From contig NZ_JAGPXE010000006.1 in assembly GCF_018070075.1 (NCBI RefSeq), positions 299,996-363,995 on the forward strand: a stretch of DNA of 64,000 nt, read 5' to 3'. This document shows positions 8,775 through 17,868 of the stretch, piece by piece (positions within the stretch are counted from its first letter, which is position 1; each line of letters opens with the position of its first letter). The notes beneath the pieces are model-generated. The model had not been told where the DNA came from and made no database searches. It saw nothing but the letters and a program-made list of their open reading frames with translations. The position numbers and the translations under genes are program-made. This stretch comes from Saccharopolyspora endophytica (lineage in GTDB: Bacteria; Actinomycetota; Actinomycetes; Mycobacteriales; Pseudonocardiaceae).

Positions 8775-9394
8775 TGCGTCCCGACGAGTTCCCACCTCGC
8801 ATCGTCGTCGGCATCACCGGTGCGTCCGGTGTGATCTACGGGATCCGCGCACTGGAGCTGCTCGCACAGTTGGGAGTCGAAACGCACCTGGTGCTCACCC
8901 GCGCGGCGCGGGCGACCTTGGCGCAGGAGACGTCCTGGACGGCCGCGGACGCGCGGGAGCGGGCGTCGGTGACGCACTCGGAGCACGATCTGGGGGCCGC
9001 GATCGCGAGCGGGTCGTTCCCGGTCGACGGAATGCTGGTCGCGCCGTGCAGCGTCAAGACGTTGTCGGCGATCGCCAACAGCTTCGACGACAACCTGCTG
9101 GTGCGCGCCGCCGATGTGACGTTGAAGGAGCGCAGGCCCCTGGTGCTGATGTTGCGCGAGACACCGCTGCACCCCGGGCACATCCGGTTGATGGCGCAGG
9201 CCGCCGAAGCGGGAGCGGTGCTGATGCCGCCGGTGCCGACGTTCTACACCCAGCCGTCGTCGATCGACGAGATGGTCACCCACACGGTCGCTCGCGCGCT
9301 GGACGCCCTGTCGTTGCCGCACCCGCACGCGACCCGGTGGTCCGGAGAGCGGAGCGCGCCGTCGGCTACCGATCGGCGGTCCGTTCGCGCATGA
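8774..9394 (+). CDS. hmfG: UbiX-family flavin prenyltransferase (HmfG-like)
   Basis: 206-residue flavoprotein with the N-terminal GITGASGVIYG motif, the VAPCSVKTLSAIANSFDDNLLVRAADV core and the LMLRETPLHPGHIRLM segment of UbiX/Pad1. The family prenylates FMN to make the cofactor of UbiD decarboxylases. A UbiD homologue sits in the same cluster at 20761, so the pair should work together as HmfF/HmfG do on 2,5-furandicarboxylate. ATG at 8774 shares its A with the preceding TGA; GTG at 8771 is the alternative start. Confidence 0.85.
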   Translation: MRPDEFPPRIVVGITGASGVIYGIRALELLAQLGVETHLVLTRAARATLAQETSWTAADARERASVTHSEHDLGAAIASGSFPVDGMLVAPCSVKTLSAIANSFDDNLLVRAADVTLKERRPLVLMLRETPLHPGHIRLMAQAAEAGAVLMPPVPTFYTQPSSIDEMVTHTVARALDALSLPHPHATRWSGERSAPSATDRRSVRA

Positions 9395-9401
9395 TGTCGG
9401 C

Positions 9402-10292
9402 ATGGAGCTCCACCAACTGCGCTACGTGCTCGCGGTCGCGCGCGCCGGGAGCTTCAGCCGAGCGGCCGAGGACCTCTTCCTGGCCCAGCCGTCGTTGTCG
9501 GTGCAGATCCGCAAGCTCGAGAAGGAGCTCGGCGTCGCCCTCTTCGACCGACTGGGCCGCAGGGTGGTGCTCACCGCGGCCGGTGAGGAGTTCGTCGCCC
9601 ACGTCCAGCAGGCGTTGGCGCACCTCGACCGGGCGCGGGCGGGCGCCGCCGCCGTGCGCAGCCTGCAAGGCGGGCGGGTGTCGATCGGCGTGTTGCCCAG
9701 CGTCGGCGCCGGGCTGCTGCCGGGAGTGCTCGCGGACTTCCGCCGCGAGTACCCGGAGGTCGAGGTCCGGCTCACCGAGCACAACGTCTCCGCCGAGTTC
9801 GAGCGGATGGTGGAGGACGGGCGATTGGACCTCGCGGTGATCCGGGCCCCTTGGGCGCGGCCTGGACTCGTGGGCCGGTCGATCGTGCGCGAACCGATCG
9901 TCGCTCTGGTCCCGCCGGAGCATCCGCTGGCCGACCGGAGTGAAATAGCGCTGGTCGAGTTGAAGTCCGAGAAGTTCGTCGCCATGCAACGGGACTACGG
10001 GCTGCGGGAGCTGCTGGAGCAGATCTGCAACCGAGCCGGGTTCGAGCCGACGGTGACGGTGGAGACCACCCAGCTGTCGGTGCTGCAGGGCATGGTGGCC
10101 AGCGGTCTGGGCGTCTCGTTGCTGCCGGAACTCGCCGGCGCGGGCTATCCCGTCACGATCCCGATCGACGACGAGGGCGCTGCCCGGGAACTGGGCATCG
10201 TTCACCGCGCCAGGACCCCGCTGTCACCGCCTGCCGCTCTGTTCCTGGAACTGCTCGCGGACGCAGCAGCCAATCGGCCCGCGCGGGGTTAA
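9402..10292 (+). CDS. LysR-family regulator of the furan cluster
   Basis: 296-residue LysR protein. The N-terminal winged helix (1-60, MELHQLRYVLAVARAGSFS, AEDLFLAQPSLS) is followed by a periplasmic-binding-like effector domain (about 90-290). It begins 7 nt after the UbiX-like gene, so it is probably co-transcribed with it. Known hmf clusters carry a LysR regulator, which supports a role sensing a furan acid or its CoA ester. Its stop codon overlaps that of the convergent PadR gene at a shared TTAA. Confidence 0.88.
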   Translation: MELHQLRYVLAVARAGSFSRAAEDLFLAQPSLSVQIRKLEKELGVALFDRLGRRVVLTAAGEEFVAHVQQALAHLDRARAGAAAVRSLQGGRVSIGVLPSVGAGLLPGVLADFRREYPEVEVRLTEHNVSAEFERMVEDGRLDLAVIRAPWARPGLVGRSIVREPIVALVPPEHPLADRSEIALVELKSEKFVAMQRDYGLRELLEQICNRAGFEPTVTVETTQLSVLQGMVASGLGVSLLPELAGAGYPVTIPIDDEGAARELGIVHRARTPLSPPAALFLELLADAAANRPARG

Positions 10293-10840
10293 GCCTCGAA
10301 CTCGCCTCGCTCGGCGCGTTCTGCCAGCGAGGTCCAGAACCGCAGGGCCGCGTGCTCCATCTCCAGGCCGAGGCCGAGCGTGACCATGCGTCGGGAGATG
10401 GCCGACTCGTGGCCGAAGCGCTCCTGCATCTGCTCGTACTCGGCTATGCGGTCCTGGTGCTGCTTGATCTGGTCCTGCGCGAGCCGCTTGATGTCGTCGG
10501 GCTCGGCGAGCTCGTTGAAGAAGAGCTTGATCTCGGCGATGTCGCGCAGCTCGTAGTGCTGGTCGGTGGGCTCGGCCAGCCATGAGCGGAGAGCCGAGAG
10601 ACCGGTGTCGGTGATCGTGTAGGTGCGGCGGCGACGGCCGTCGTCCTCCTCCTCGACTTCGAGCAGTCCCAGCTGTTCGAGCCGCTTGGGCTCGGAGTAG
10701 AGCTGGGCGTGCGGGAAGTGCCAGAAGTAGCCCACCGAGTGGCCGATGGCCCGTTTGAGGTCGTACGAGGTCGAAGGCCCGCGCATGGCGATCATCCCCA
10801 GCACGACGTACGAGGTCGTGGAAAGCCGAACCGTTGACAC
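10289..10840 (-). CDS. PadR-family transcriptional regulator
   Basis: 183 residues from a GTG at 10840 (MSTVRLSTTSYVVLGMIA). The PadR winged helix (about 5-85, with GPSTSYDLK and the QLYSEPKRLEQLGL wing) is followed by a helical C-terminal part (Vir-like, about 95-183) used for dimerisation. A TTG at 10867 would extend it by nine residues. PadR proteins commonly repress genes for aromatic acid stress or catabolism. It is divergent from furoyl-CoA synthetase, with an inverted repeat between them that probably serves as its operator. Confidence 0.85.
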   Translation of the reverse strand: MSTVRLSTTSYVVLGMIAMRGPSTSYDLKRAIGHSVGYFWHFPHAQLYSEPKRLEQLGLLEVEEEDDGRRRRTYTITDTGLSALRSWLAEPTDQHYELRDIAEIKLFFNELAEPDDIKRLAQDQIKQHQDRIAEYEQMQERFGHESAISRRMVTLGLGLEMEHAALRFWTSLAERAERGEFEA

Positions 10841-10866
10841 GCTCCAAACCCTACCGTACGTTTCCA

Positions 10867-10899
10867 ATCATCTGTTTCAGACGATGTGAAACGGATGAT
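10867..10899. promoter_or_regulatory. Inverted-repeat operator in the PadR/hmfD divergent promoter
   Basis: Arms ATCATCTGTTTCA (10867-10879) and TGAAACGGATGAT (10887-10899) are complementary at 12 of 13 positions around a 7-bp spacer. It lies 27 nt from the PadR GTG start and 47 nt from the hmfD start, where one bound dimer could control both promoters. Assignment to PadR rather than LysR is inference from the symmetry and from autoregulation being common in PadR proteins. Confidence 0.7.
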
Positions 10900-10946
10900 C
10901 GGCTTCGGACTTGTTTCGCATCGCTGATGCTGCGAGAGGACTGAGA

Positions 10947-12515
10947 ATGGATCTCGGGACAGTGCTGAGCTGGACCGCCGAGCGGTACCCCGCCAGACGT
11001 GCGGTTGGCGGCGAGCTCTCGATGACCTACGCGGAGTGGGACGCCCGCACCAACCAGCTGGCTCGGGCCTTGGCCGAGCTCGGCGTCGGGCACGGCGACA
11101 GGGTCGTGTTCCTGCTCGCCGGTGGCGAACCGATGGCCTCGCTGCACCTGGCCGCGCAGAAGCTCGGAGCCGTCTCGGTTCCGCTGTCGTTCCGCTTCGG
11201 TGCTGACGAGCTCGCCTACTGCTTGTCCGATGCGGCACCGAAGTTACTGGTCACCGATGATTCCACGGTCGAGACGGCGAGCGCGGCGCTGCGACTCACC
11301 GAGCCCGTGCCGCACGCGCACGTCGGTGAAGGCGCTCCGGCCGGTGTCGCAGCGCTGCTGGAACTCGCCGCCGATCAGACCGAGAGCGCGATCGACGTGC
11401 AGGTCCGCGATTCCGACACGAGCGTCATGCTCTACACCTCCGGCACCACCGGGAAGCCGAAGGGCGTTCCGCGCACGCACCGGGCGGAGTTCCACGCCGC
11501 CGTCGCGCACCTGCACCAGAGCCGGTCGGCTCCCTTCGAGACGACCCTCGGTGTGATGCCCATGTTCCACACGATGGGCCTACGCACCCTGCTCTCCAGC
11601 GTGGTCAGCGCCGGGACCTGGGTCCCGCAGGTCCGCTTCGACGCCGAGGAATCGCTGGAGCTGATCACCCGCGAGCGGGTCTCCGCGCTGTACCTGGTGC
11701 CCACGATCTACTGGAGCCTGCTCGGCACGGGCCGGCTGGGGGAGACCGGGGTCCGCAAGCTCGCCTACGCCGGAGCCGCGATGACCCCCGCGCTGGCGGA
11801 GTCGCTCGTCGACGCGCTCGAACCCGATGTGTTCGTCAACCACTTCGGAAGCACCGAGATCTACACCTTCACCATCGGGCCGGACGTCGCGGCCAAACCG
11901 GGATGCGCCGGACGCCCCGGCGTGTTCACGCGGGTTCGCCTCGTCGATCCGCACCCGCAGGCCACGCCGGACGCGCTGGTCGGTGCCGGCGAGCAGGGGC
12001 AGATCGCGATCTCGATGGAGTCGCCGGAAGCGTTCGCCGGGTACTGGAACCGGCCCGACGCCGACGCGAAATCCATCCGCGGCGGCTGGTACTTCCCCGG
12101 CGATCTCGCCGTCGCGGACGAGGACGGCGACCTGTGGGTCTCCGGACGCGTCGACGACATGATCAATTCGGGTGGCGAGAACATCTACCCCGACGAGATC
12201 GAGGACGCGCTGATCCGCTGCCCGGAGGTCGCCGACGTCGTGGTCGTCGGGATGCCGGACGACCGTTGGGGGCAGGCCGTCACCGCGTTCTTCGTCCCCG
12301 CCGCGGGGCTGACACCGCAGGACGCCGCCGCCGCGCTGAGCGCCTACATCCGTTCCGGTTCCGGGCTGCCGCCGCTCAAGCGGCCCAAGAAGGTGGTCGC
12401 GGTCGCCGAGGTCCCCAAGTCGGCGGTGGGCAAGATCCTGCGCCGCGAACTCGCCGGCGGGCGGTTCAACCCGCTGGCAGAGCTGTCCGCTGCTTCGATC
12501 GGATCGCGAAAGTGA
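10947..12515 (+). CDS. hmfD: Acyl-CoA synthetase, probable 2-furoyl-CoA synthetase
   Basis: 522-residue adenylate-forming ligase. The P-loop-like motif YTSGTTGKPKG, the FGSTE adenine-binding segment, the hinge region GDLAVADEDGDLWVSGRVDD and the C-terminal catalytic Lys (PKSAVGKILRREL) are all intact. Start chosen at ATG 10947 with GAGAGGA 6 nt upstream. It activates a carboxylic acid to the CoA ester. The adjacent three-part molybdenum dehydrogenase, HmfE-like hydratase and UbiD/UbiX pair make 2-furoic acid the most likely substrate; other heteroaromatic acids, such as pyrrole carboxylate, remain possible. Confidence 0.8.
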   Translation: MDLGTVLSWTAERYPARRAVGGELSMTYAEWDARTNQLARALAELGVGHGDRVVFLLAGGEPMASLHLAAQKLGAVSVPLSFRFGADELAYCLSDAAPKLLVTDDSTVETASAALRLTEPVPHAHVGEGAPAGVAALLELAADQTESAIDVQVRDSDTSVMLYTSGTTGKPKGVPRTHRAEFHAAVAHLHQSRSAPFETTLGVMPMFHTMGLRTLLSSVVSAGTWVPQVRFDAEESLELITRERVSALYLVPTIYWSLLGTGRLGETGVRKLAYAGAAMTPALAESLVDALEPDVFVNHFGSTEIYTFTIGPDVAAKPGCAGRPGVFTRVRLVDPHPQATPDALVGAGEQGQIAISMESPEAFAGYWNRPDADAKSIRGGWYFPGDLAVADEDGDLWVSGRVDDMINSGGENIYPDEIEDALIRCPEVADVVVVGMPDDRWGQAVTAFFVPAAGLTPQDAAAALSAYIRSGSGLPPLKRPKKVVAVAEVPKSAVGKILRRELAGGRFNPLAELSAASIGSRK

Positions 12516-14968
12516 GCACCTCGATGACCCCTGCACGCACCACGGCACGCATCGAGGACCCTGCCCTGCTGACCGGGCGCGGCCGGTTCCTCGACGACCT
12601 CGATCCGCTGCCCGGCACGTTGACCGCGGCGATCGTGCGCAGCCCGCACCCGCACGCCCGCATCCGCGGCGTCGACCTCACCCGGGCTCGCGCGCACCCC
12701 GGCGTGGCGGCGGTCATCGGACCCGACGAGGTCCTCGAAGCGCTGAACCCGTTCCCGCTGTCGCTGAAGACGCCCATGCCGTACTACCCGACGGCGACCG
12801 ATCGGGCGCGCTTCGTCGGCGAACCCGTGGCGGTCGTGGTCGCGGCCGACCGCTACGCCGCCGAGGACGCCGCCGAGCTGGTCGCGGTGGACTACGAACC
12901 GCTGCCGCCGGTGGTCGACGTCGAGGCTGCGTTGCGCCCCGAGGCGCCGCGGCTTCACGAGCACGCCGATGGCAACGTCGCCACCGACCGCACGTTCCAC
13001 TTCGGTCCCGTGGACGAGCTCTTCGCCGCAGCCGATCACGTCGTCAGCGGCGAGTACCGGTTCCCGCGCTATTCGTCGACACCGATGGAGTGCTACTCGG
13101 TGATCGCCGAATGGCAGGACGAAGTGGACGGTCCGGCGATCGCGGCCTGGGCGAACTTCCACGGCCCGTTCTCCATGGTCCCGGTGATCGCGGGAGCGCT
13201 GGGCGTCCCGACCTCGCGGGTGCGGCTGATGATCCCCGCCGACAACGGCGGCAGCTTCGGCATCAAGGCCGGGATCTACCCCTACGTGGTGCTGATGGCG
13301 CTGGCCAGCAAGCACGCCGGCCGGCCCGTGCGCTGGACCGAGGACCGCAGCGAACACCTGCTGGCCAGCTCGGCGGGTTCGGACCGAGCGATGCGCTTCG
13401 AAGCGGCGGTCAACGCCGAGGGCAAGGTCCAGGCGCTGCGGGCGGATCTCGTCGACAACGTCGGCGCCTACCTGCGCCCGCCGGAACCGAGCACGCTCTA
13501 CCGCTGCTTCGGCAACCTCACCGGCGCCTACGACGTCGAAGCCGTGCAGATCCGCTCGCGCGCGGTGGTGACCAACAAGACGCCGACCGGCCTCAACCGC
13601 GGTTTCGGCGGCCAGCAGCTCTACTTCGGGCTGGAGCGGCTGATGGACAAGATCGCCGCGACCTGCGGGGTCGACGCCGCCGAGATCCGCCAGCGCAACC
13701 TGGTGCAGGCCGACGCGTTCCCGTACCAGACGGCGACCGGCGGCATCTACGACTCGGGTGACTACCCGCAGGCATTGGCCCTGGCGTTGAAGAACGCCGA
13801 CTACCCGGCGCTGCGGCAGCGCCAGCGGGAGGCGCGGGAGCGCGGCGAGCACTTCGGCATCGGGCTGGCCACCATCGTCGACCCGTCGGCGACCAACATC
13901 GGGTACGTGGGACTGGCCACTCCGGCCGAAGAACGCCCACCGGGGCGCGGGAAGTCGGGTTCCACCGAGCACGTTCGGGTCAGCGTCGACGTCAACGGGG
14001 TCGTCTCGGTCCTGCTGGGCACCGTCCCGCAAGGCCAGGGGCACGCCACGGTCGCGCAGCAGGTCGTGGCCGACAGGCTCGGACTGCCGCTCGAGAAGGT
14101 CCGGCCAGTGGTGGAGATGGACACGGCCACCACTCCGTGGACGATCAGCTCCGGCAGCTACTCGTCGAGGTTCGCGCCACTGCTGACCAGCGCGCTGGTC
14201 GAGGCCTGCGACCGGCTCGCCCGCACGATGCGGACGGCGGCCGGGTCGATGCTGGCACTGGACCCGGAGGAACTCGAACTCGCCGATGGGCGGATCCGGC
14301 ACCGCGAGGACCACTCCAGGGCGGTGGAGTTCCGCCACGCCGCGGGCGTGGTGCACTGGGATCCCGGTTCATTGCCGGACGGCACCTCGGCCCGGTTGTA
14401 CGAGGAGGCGGCCTTCACGCCGCCGCAGGCCAAGGCCGCCAGCCGGGGCGACCAGATCAACTCCAGCCTGTGCTACGGCTTCGTCGCCGAGCTCGTGGTC
14501 TGCCGGATCGACCCGCAGACCTACGAGCTCACCCTGGAGCTGGTGTCCACAGTGCACGACGCGGGCACCATCCTGAACCCGGTGCTGCTGGAGGGACAGG
14601 TACACGGCGCCCTGGCGCACGCCATCGGCGGCGCGATGTACGAGGAGATGCGCTACTCCGACAACGGCCAGCCCACCTCCGCGACGTTCATGGACTACCT
14701 GTGCCCGACCACAGCGGAGGTCGGCTACGAGCTGCGCAGCGACCACCTGGAAACGCCCTCGCCGCTGACCCGCCTCGGCGCCAAGGGCTGCGGCGAAGGC
14801 AGCTGCATGAGCCTGCCCGTGGCCATCGCCAACGCGGTCGCCGACGCGCTCGCGCCGTCCGGCGCCGACATCACCACGTTGCCGATCCACGGCGACGTGA
14901 TCCACCGCCTGCTCACTGCGGCGACAACGGATGTCGCGGTGCTCGAAGGAACAGAAGGGGAGAACTGA
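12512..14968 (+). CDS. hmfA: Molybdopterin subunit of 2-furoyl-CoA dehydrogenase-like hydroxylase
   Basis: 818-residue xanthine-dehydrogenase-family large subunit: the 'hammerhead' domain (about 10-140) followed by the Mo-cofactor domains. Motifs include GGSFGIK, GLNRGFGG, GTVPQGQGHAT and the C-terminal RLGAKGCGEG, where the conserved catalytic Glu lies. With the FAD and 2Fe-2S subunits nearby it forms an enzyme that hydroxylates a ring carbon using water; HmfABC does this on furoyl-CoA to give 5-hydroxy-2-furoyl-CoA. GTG start at 12512 overlaps the ligase stop; ATG 12524 is an alternative. Confidence 0.82.
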   Translation: MSTSMTPARTTARIEDPALLTGRGRFLDDLDPLPGTLTAAIVRSPHPHARIRGVDLTRARAHPGVAAVIGPDEVLEALNPFPLSLKTPMPYYPTATDRARFVGEPVAVVVAADRYAAEDAAELVAVDYEPLPPVVDVEAALRPEAPRLHEHADGNVATDRTFHFGPVDELFAAADHVVSGEYRFPRYSSTPMECYSVIAEWQDEVDGPAIAAWANFHGPFSMVPVIAGALGVPTSRVRLMIPADNGGSFGIKAGIYPYVVLMALASKHAGRPVRWTEDRSEHLLASSAGSDRAMRFEAAVNAEGKVQALRADLVDNVGAYLRPPEPSTLYRCFGNLTGAYDVEAVQIRSRAVVTNKTPTGLNRGFGGQQLYFGLERLMDKIAATCGVDAAEIRQRNLVQADAFPYQTATGGIYDSGDYPQALALALKNADYPALRQRQREARERGEHFGIGLATIVDPSATNIGYVGLATPAEERPPGRGKSGSTEHVRVSVDVNGVVSVLLGTVPQGQGHATVAQQVVADRLGLPLEKVRPVVEMDTATTPWTISSGSYSSRFAPLLTSALVEACDRLARTMRTAAGSMLALDPEELELADGRIRHREDHSRAVEFRHAAGVVHWDPGSLPDGTSARLYEEAAFTPPQAKAASRGDQINSSLCYGFVAELVVCRIDPQTYELTLELVSTVHDAGTILNPVLLEGQVHGALAHAIGGAMYEEMRYSDNGQPTSATFMDYLCPTTAEVGYELRSDHLETPSPLTRLGAKGCGEGSCMSLPVAIANAVADALAPSGADITTLPIHGDVIHRLLTAATTDVAVLEGTEGEN

Positions 14969-14972
14969 CGAC

Positions 14973-15752
14973 ATGGCCCTCACCGGAGGCGAGATCAAGC
15001 TGACCCGCGGCCACGACGGCCGGGTCGCGTACCTGACGCTTGACCACGGCAAGTTCAACATCATCACCTGGGAGACCCGGCAGGTCATGGCCGACCGGTT
15101 CGCCGAGATCGACGCCGACGACGACATCCAGGTCGTGGTCATCCGAGGCGAAGGCGAGCACTTCTCCTCGGGCGGCGACATCGCCGGCTTCATGGAGGTC
15201 GACCCGATCGACTTCACCGACCTCGGCCACAACGTGACCGCGCCCTCCCGCAGCTCCAAGGTCGTCATCACCGCCGTCGACGGCTACTGCTTCGGCGTCG
15301 GGTTCGAACTCGCGCTGTCCTCGGACATCCGCGTGGCGACCGAGCGCAGCCAGTTCGCGCTGCCCGAGATGAACCTCGGCATGATCCCGGGCTCCGGCGG
15401 AACGCAACGCCTCGCCCGGCTGATCGGGCTCTCCCGCGCCAAGTACCACGTGCTGACCGCGTCCCGAATCAACGCCGCCGACGCCAAGGACTGGGGACTG
15501 GTCGCCGACCTGGCCGCCGATCGAGCGGAGCTCGACGACAAGGTGGAGAAGCTCGTGACCAAGTTGGTCGGGTTCTCCCCGCTCGCCGCGCGCACCGCCA
15601 AGGAGGTCCTCGACCGCGGCGTCGACGCCCCGCTGTACAGCGGGATCGAGCTGGAGCGCAAGGCCTACGCGATGCTGCGCTCCAGCAAGGACTTCGCCGA
15701 AGGCGTGGCCGCGTTCAACGAGAAGCGCGCCCCGAAGTTCCAGGGGCGGTGA
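14973..15752 (+). CDS. hmfE: Enoyl-CoA hydratase/isomerase-family protein (HmfE-like)
   Basis: 259-residue crotonase-fold protein. Oxyanion-hole segments are seen at FSSGGDIAGF and GYCFGVGFELAL, and the acidic position in PEMNLGMIPGSGGTQRL. AAGGGGAG precedes the ATG at 14973. In the furoate pathway HmfE converts tautomers of hydroxyfuroyl-CoA to 2-oxoglutarate and CoA. Its position between the Mo subunit and the FAD subunit of the dehydrogenase supports that role over general beta-oxidation. Confidence 0.78.
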   Translation: MALTGGEIKLTRGHDGRVAYLTLDHGKFNIITWETRQVMADRFAEIDADDDIQVVVIRGEGEHFSSGGDIAGFMEVDPIDFTDLGHNVTAPSRSSKVVITAVDGYCFGVGFELALSSDIRVATERSQFALPEMNLGMIPGSGGTQRLARLIGLSRAKYHVLTASRINAADAKDWGLVADLAADRAELDDKVEKLVTKLVGFSPLAARTAKEVLDRGVDAPLYSGIELERKAYAMLRSSKDFAEGVAAFNEKRAPKFQGR

Positions 15753-15760
15753 GGATCTAG

Positions 15761-16648
15761 ATGAAGGCCGCACCTTTCGCGTACGCACGCCCCGGGGCGT
15801 TGTCCGACGCCGTTGCCGAACTCGTCGACGCCGACGGAGGCGGCAAGGTCATCGCCGGCGGGCAATCCCTGGTGCCGGTGCTGGCCATGCGGCTGGCGCG
15901 GCCGACCACCCTGGTGGACATCAACGCGGTCACCGGGCTCGACGCGCTGCGGACGGTCGGCGACCGGCTGGAGGTCGGCGCCACCGTCCGGCAGCGTCGC
16001 GTGGAGCACGCGCCCGAGTCCGCTCGGGTGCCGCTGCTGCGGCTCGCGCTGCCCTGGGTCGGGCACCGCGAACTGCGCAGCCGCGGCACGGTCTGCGGAA
16101 GCCTGGCGCACGCCGACCCAGCCGCCGAGCTCCCGGCGGTCGCTAGCTGCCTGGACGCGGAGCTGACGCTGACGGGTCCCGGAGGCGAACGCGCCGTTCG
16201 AGCCCGTGAGTTCTTCGACGGGGCGATGACGACCGCACTGCGCCCGGAGGACGTCCTGTCGGCGGTCTCCTTCCCCGTGGCCGGGCCGCGCGAGGGCTTC
16301 GGATTCGCGGAGATCGCGCGCAGGCACGGCGACTTCGCGTTGGCCGGCGTGGCAGCGCACGTCCGCGTCGACGACGCCGGAGGCGTGTCCGCCGCGACGA
16401 TGACGGCCTTCGGCGTCTCCGACCGGCCCGTCACCCGTGACCTGACCAGCCTGATCCGCACGACCGGTGGAGACCAAGCCGAACTGGCCGATGCGCTCGA
16501 CGACGTGGTGCGCGAGGTCGTCGACACCGACGGCGACGTGCACGCGTCGAACGGCTACCGGCGGCGCCTCCTGCGGGCGCTGGCAGCCCGGGAAATGGCC
16601 AAGGCGCACCGCCGCGCGGTGCGCGGCACAGCGGAGGTGGAATCATGA
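15761..16648 (+). CDS. hmfB: FAD subunit of furoyl-CoA dehydrogenase-like hydroxylase
   Basis: 295-residue CoxM/CutM-type flavoprotein. FAD contacts are seen at the N-terminal VIAGGQSLVPVLAMRLARP and the second motif RGTVCGSLAHADPAAELP; the C-terminal CO-dehydrogenase flavoprotein domain follows (about 180-285). It passes electrons from the 2Fe-2S subunit to an external acceptor. It overlaps the next gene by 4 nt (ATGA), which favours stoichiometric synthesis of the two small subunits. Confidence 0.83.
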   Translation: MKAAPFAYARPGALSDAVAELVDADGGGKVIAGGQSLVPVLAMRLARPTTLVDINAVTGLDALRTVGDRLEVGATVRQRRVEHAPESARVPLLRLALPWVGHRELRSRGTVCGSLAHADPAAELPAVASCLDAELTLTGPGGERAVRAREFFDGAMTTALRPEDVLSAVSFPVAGPREGFGFAEIARRHGDFALAGVAAHVRVDDAGGVSAATMTAFGVSDRPVTRDLTSLIRTTGGDQAELADALDDVVREVVDTDGDVHASNGYRRRLLRALAAREMAKAHRRAVRGTAEVES

Positions 16649-17868
16649 CGAGCACTGAAGAACCCGTGCAGGAGGGCCTTCGACCGGTCCGCGCAGAAGC
16701 CGGCGAGACCGTCGAGGTGAGGTTCACCGTCAACGGCACACCCGCGGTGCTGAACCTCCCCGCCCGCGTCACGCTGGCGGACGCGCTGCGCGACCACCTG
16801 GGACTGACCGGGACCCACGTCGGATGCGAGCACGGGGTCTGCGGGATGTGCACCGTGCTGGTCGACGGCGAGGCCGCCCGCGCGTGCCTGCTGTTCGCCT
16901 GCCAGCTCGACGGCGCTGAGGTCGTCACCGTCGAGGGGCTCGGGCGCCCGGACGACCTGCACCCGCTGCAGGAGTCCTTCGGCCGGAACCACGCCCTGCA
17001 ATGCGGTTTCTGCACCCCGGGATTCCTGCTCAGCTCTTACGACCTGCTCAGCAACAAGCCCGAGGTCACCGACGAGGAGCTCCCCGCGGAGCTGTCCGGC
17101 GTGATCTGCCGCTGCACCGGATACCGGAACATCCTGACCGCCGTCTCCCAAACGCGCGCCGCGCACCCGGAGGGAATCCCCGAACCGGGCAACTGCGCCA
17201 GGCGGACGTTGGTCGGCCGCTCCGGCGGTCAGTCGGCGACGGTCGTCGAGGAGCGCGCGGAACCTTCGGGCGAAGCCGACAGGAACGTGGAGATCGTGCT
17301 CCCCGAGGGAGACCCGACGATCGCGGTGCAGGTGGACACCGCCTTGGACGTGCCGTTCGACGAGGTGTGGCGCGTGCTCGACGACGTGCGCGTGCTGGCG
17401 GGATGCCTCCCCGGCGCGGAGCTCACCGAGGAACTCGGCGAGCAGCTCTACGCCGGACGGGCACGGGTCGCGGTCGGTCCCATCAAGCTCTCGTTCCACG
17501 GGATCGCCCGGGTGCTCGAACAGGACCGGGAAACCGGGACGATCCGCGTGCTCGCGCAGGGGCAGGACACCGGAGGGGCGCAAACCCAGGCCGACATCAC
17601 GCTGCGGGCGCACGCCACCGCAGCGGGGACGGAACTCCGCGCCGACGCGGCCGTGTACCTGACCGGCCGAATCGCCCAGTTCGGCCGAGCGCTGGCGGGC
17701 GACATCAGCCGACGCATGTTCGAGCAGTTCGCCGACTCGGTCCGCCAGGCCGCCACCACCGGAGAAGCACCGCAGCGGTCCCACGCCGCGCCGAGCGCGT
17801 TCCGGATGATGTTCGGCACCTTGCTGGACCGGATCAAGCGAATCGGCCGTCCCCGAGGTGGGAAGTGA
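16645..17868 (+). CDS. hmfC: 2Fe-2S subunit fused to a CoxG (SRPBCC) domain
   Basis: 407 residues where a stand-alone 2Fe-2S subunit would have about 160. Plant-type cluster ligands are Cys61, 66, 69 and 81; the second cluster uses Cys120, 123, 155 and 157. After a variable linker (about 165-215), residues about 226-375 form a CoxG-like SRPBCC domain (VPFDEVWRVLDDVRVLAGCLPGAEL), ending in a basic amphipathic tail (LLDRIKRIGRPRGGK). CoxG recruits CO dehydrogenase to the membrane, so the fusion probably tethers the furoyl-CoA dehydrogenase to the respiratory chain or binds quinone. The fusion is seen directly; its function is inference. Confidence 0.85.
   Translation: MTSTEEPVQEGLRPVRAEAGETVEVRFTVNGTPAVLNLPARVTLADALRDHLGLTGTHVGCEHGVCGMCTVLVDGEAARACLLFACQLDGAEVVTVEGLGRPDDLHPLQESFGRNHALQCGFCTPGFLLSSYDLLSNKPEVTDEELPAELSGVICRCTGYRNILTAVSQTRAAHPEGIPEPGNCARRTLVGRSGGQSATVVEERAEPSGEADRNVEIVLPEGDPTIAVQVDTALDVPFDEVWRVLDDVRVLAGCLPGAELTEELGEQLYAGRARVAVGPIKLSFHGIARVLEQDRETGTIRVLAQGQDTGGAQTQADITLRAHATAAGTELRADAAVYLTGRIAQFGRALAGDISRRMFEQFADSVRQAATTGEAPQRSHAAPSAFRMMFGTLLDRIKRIGRPRGGK

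Noticed and set aside
10867..10911. Upstream TTG starts for PadR (10867) and for the CoA ligase (10911)
   Set aside because: The PadR extension would run into the inverted repeat, and the ligase has a much better ribosome site before ATG 10947.
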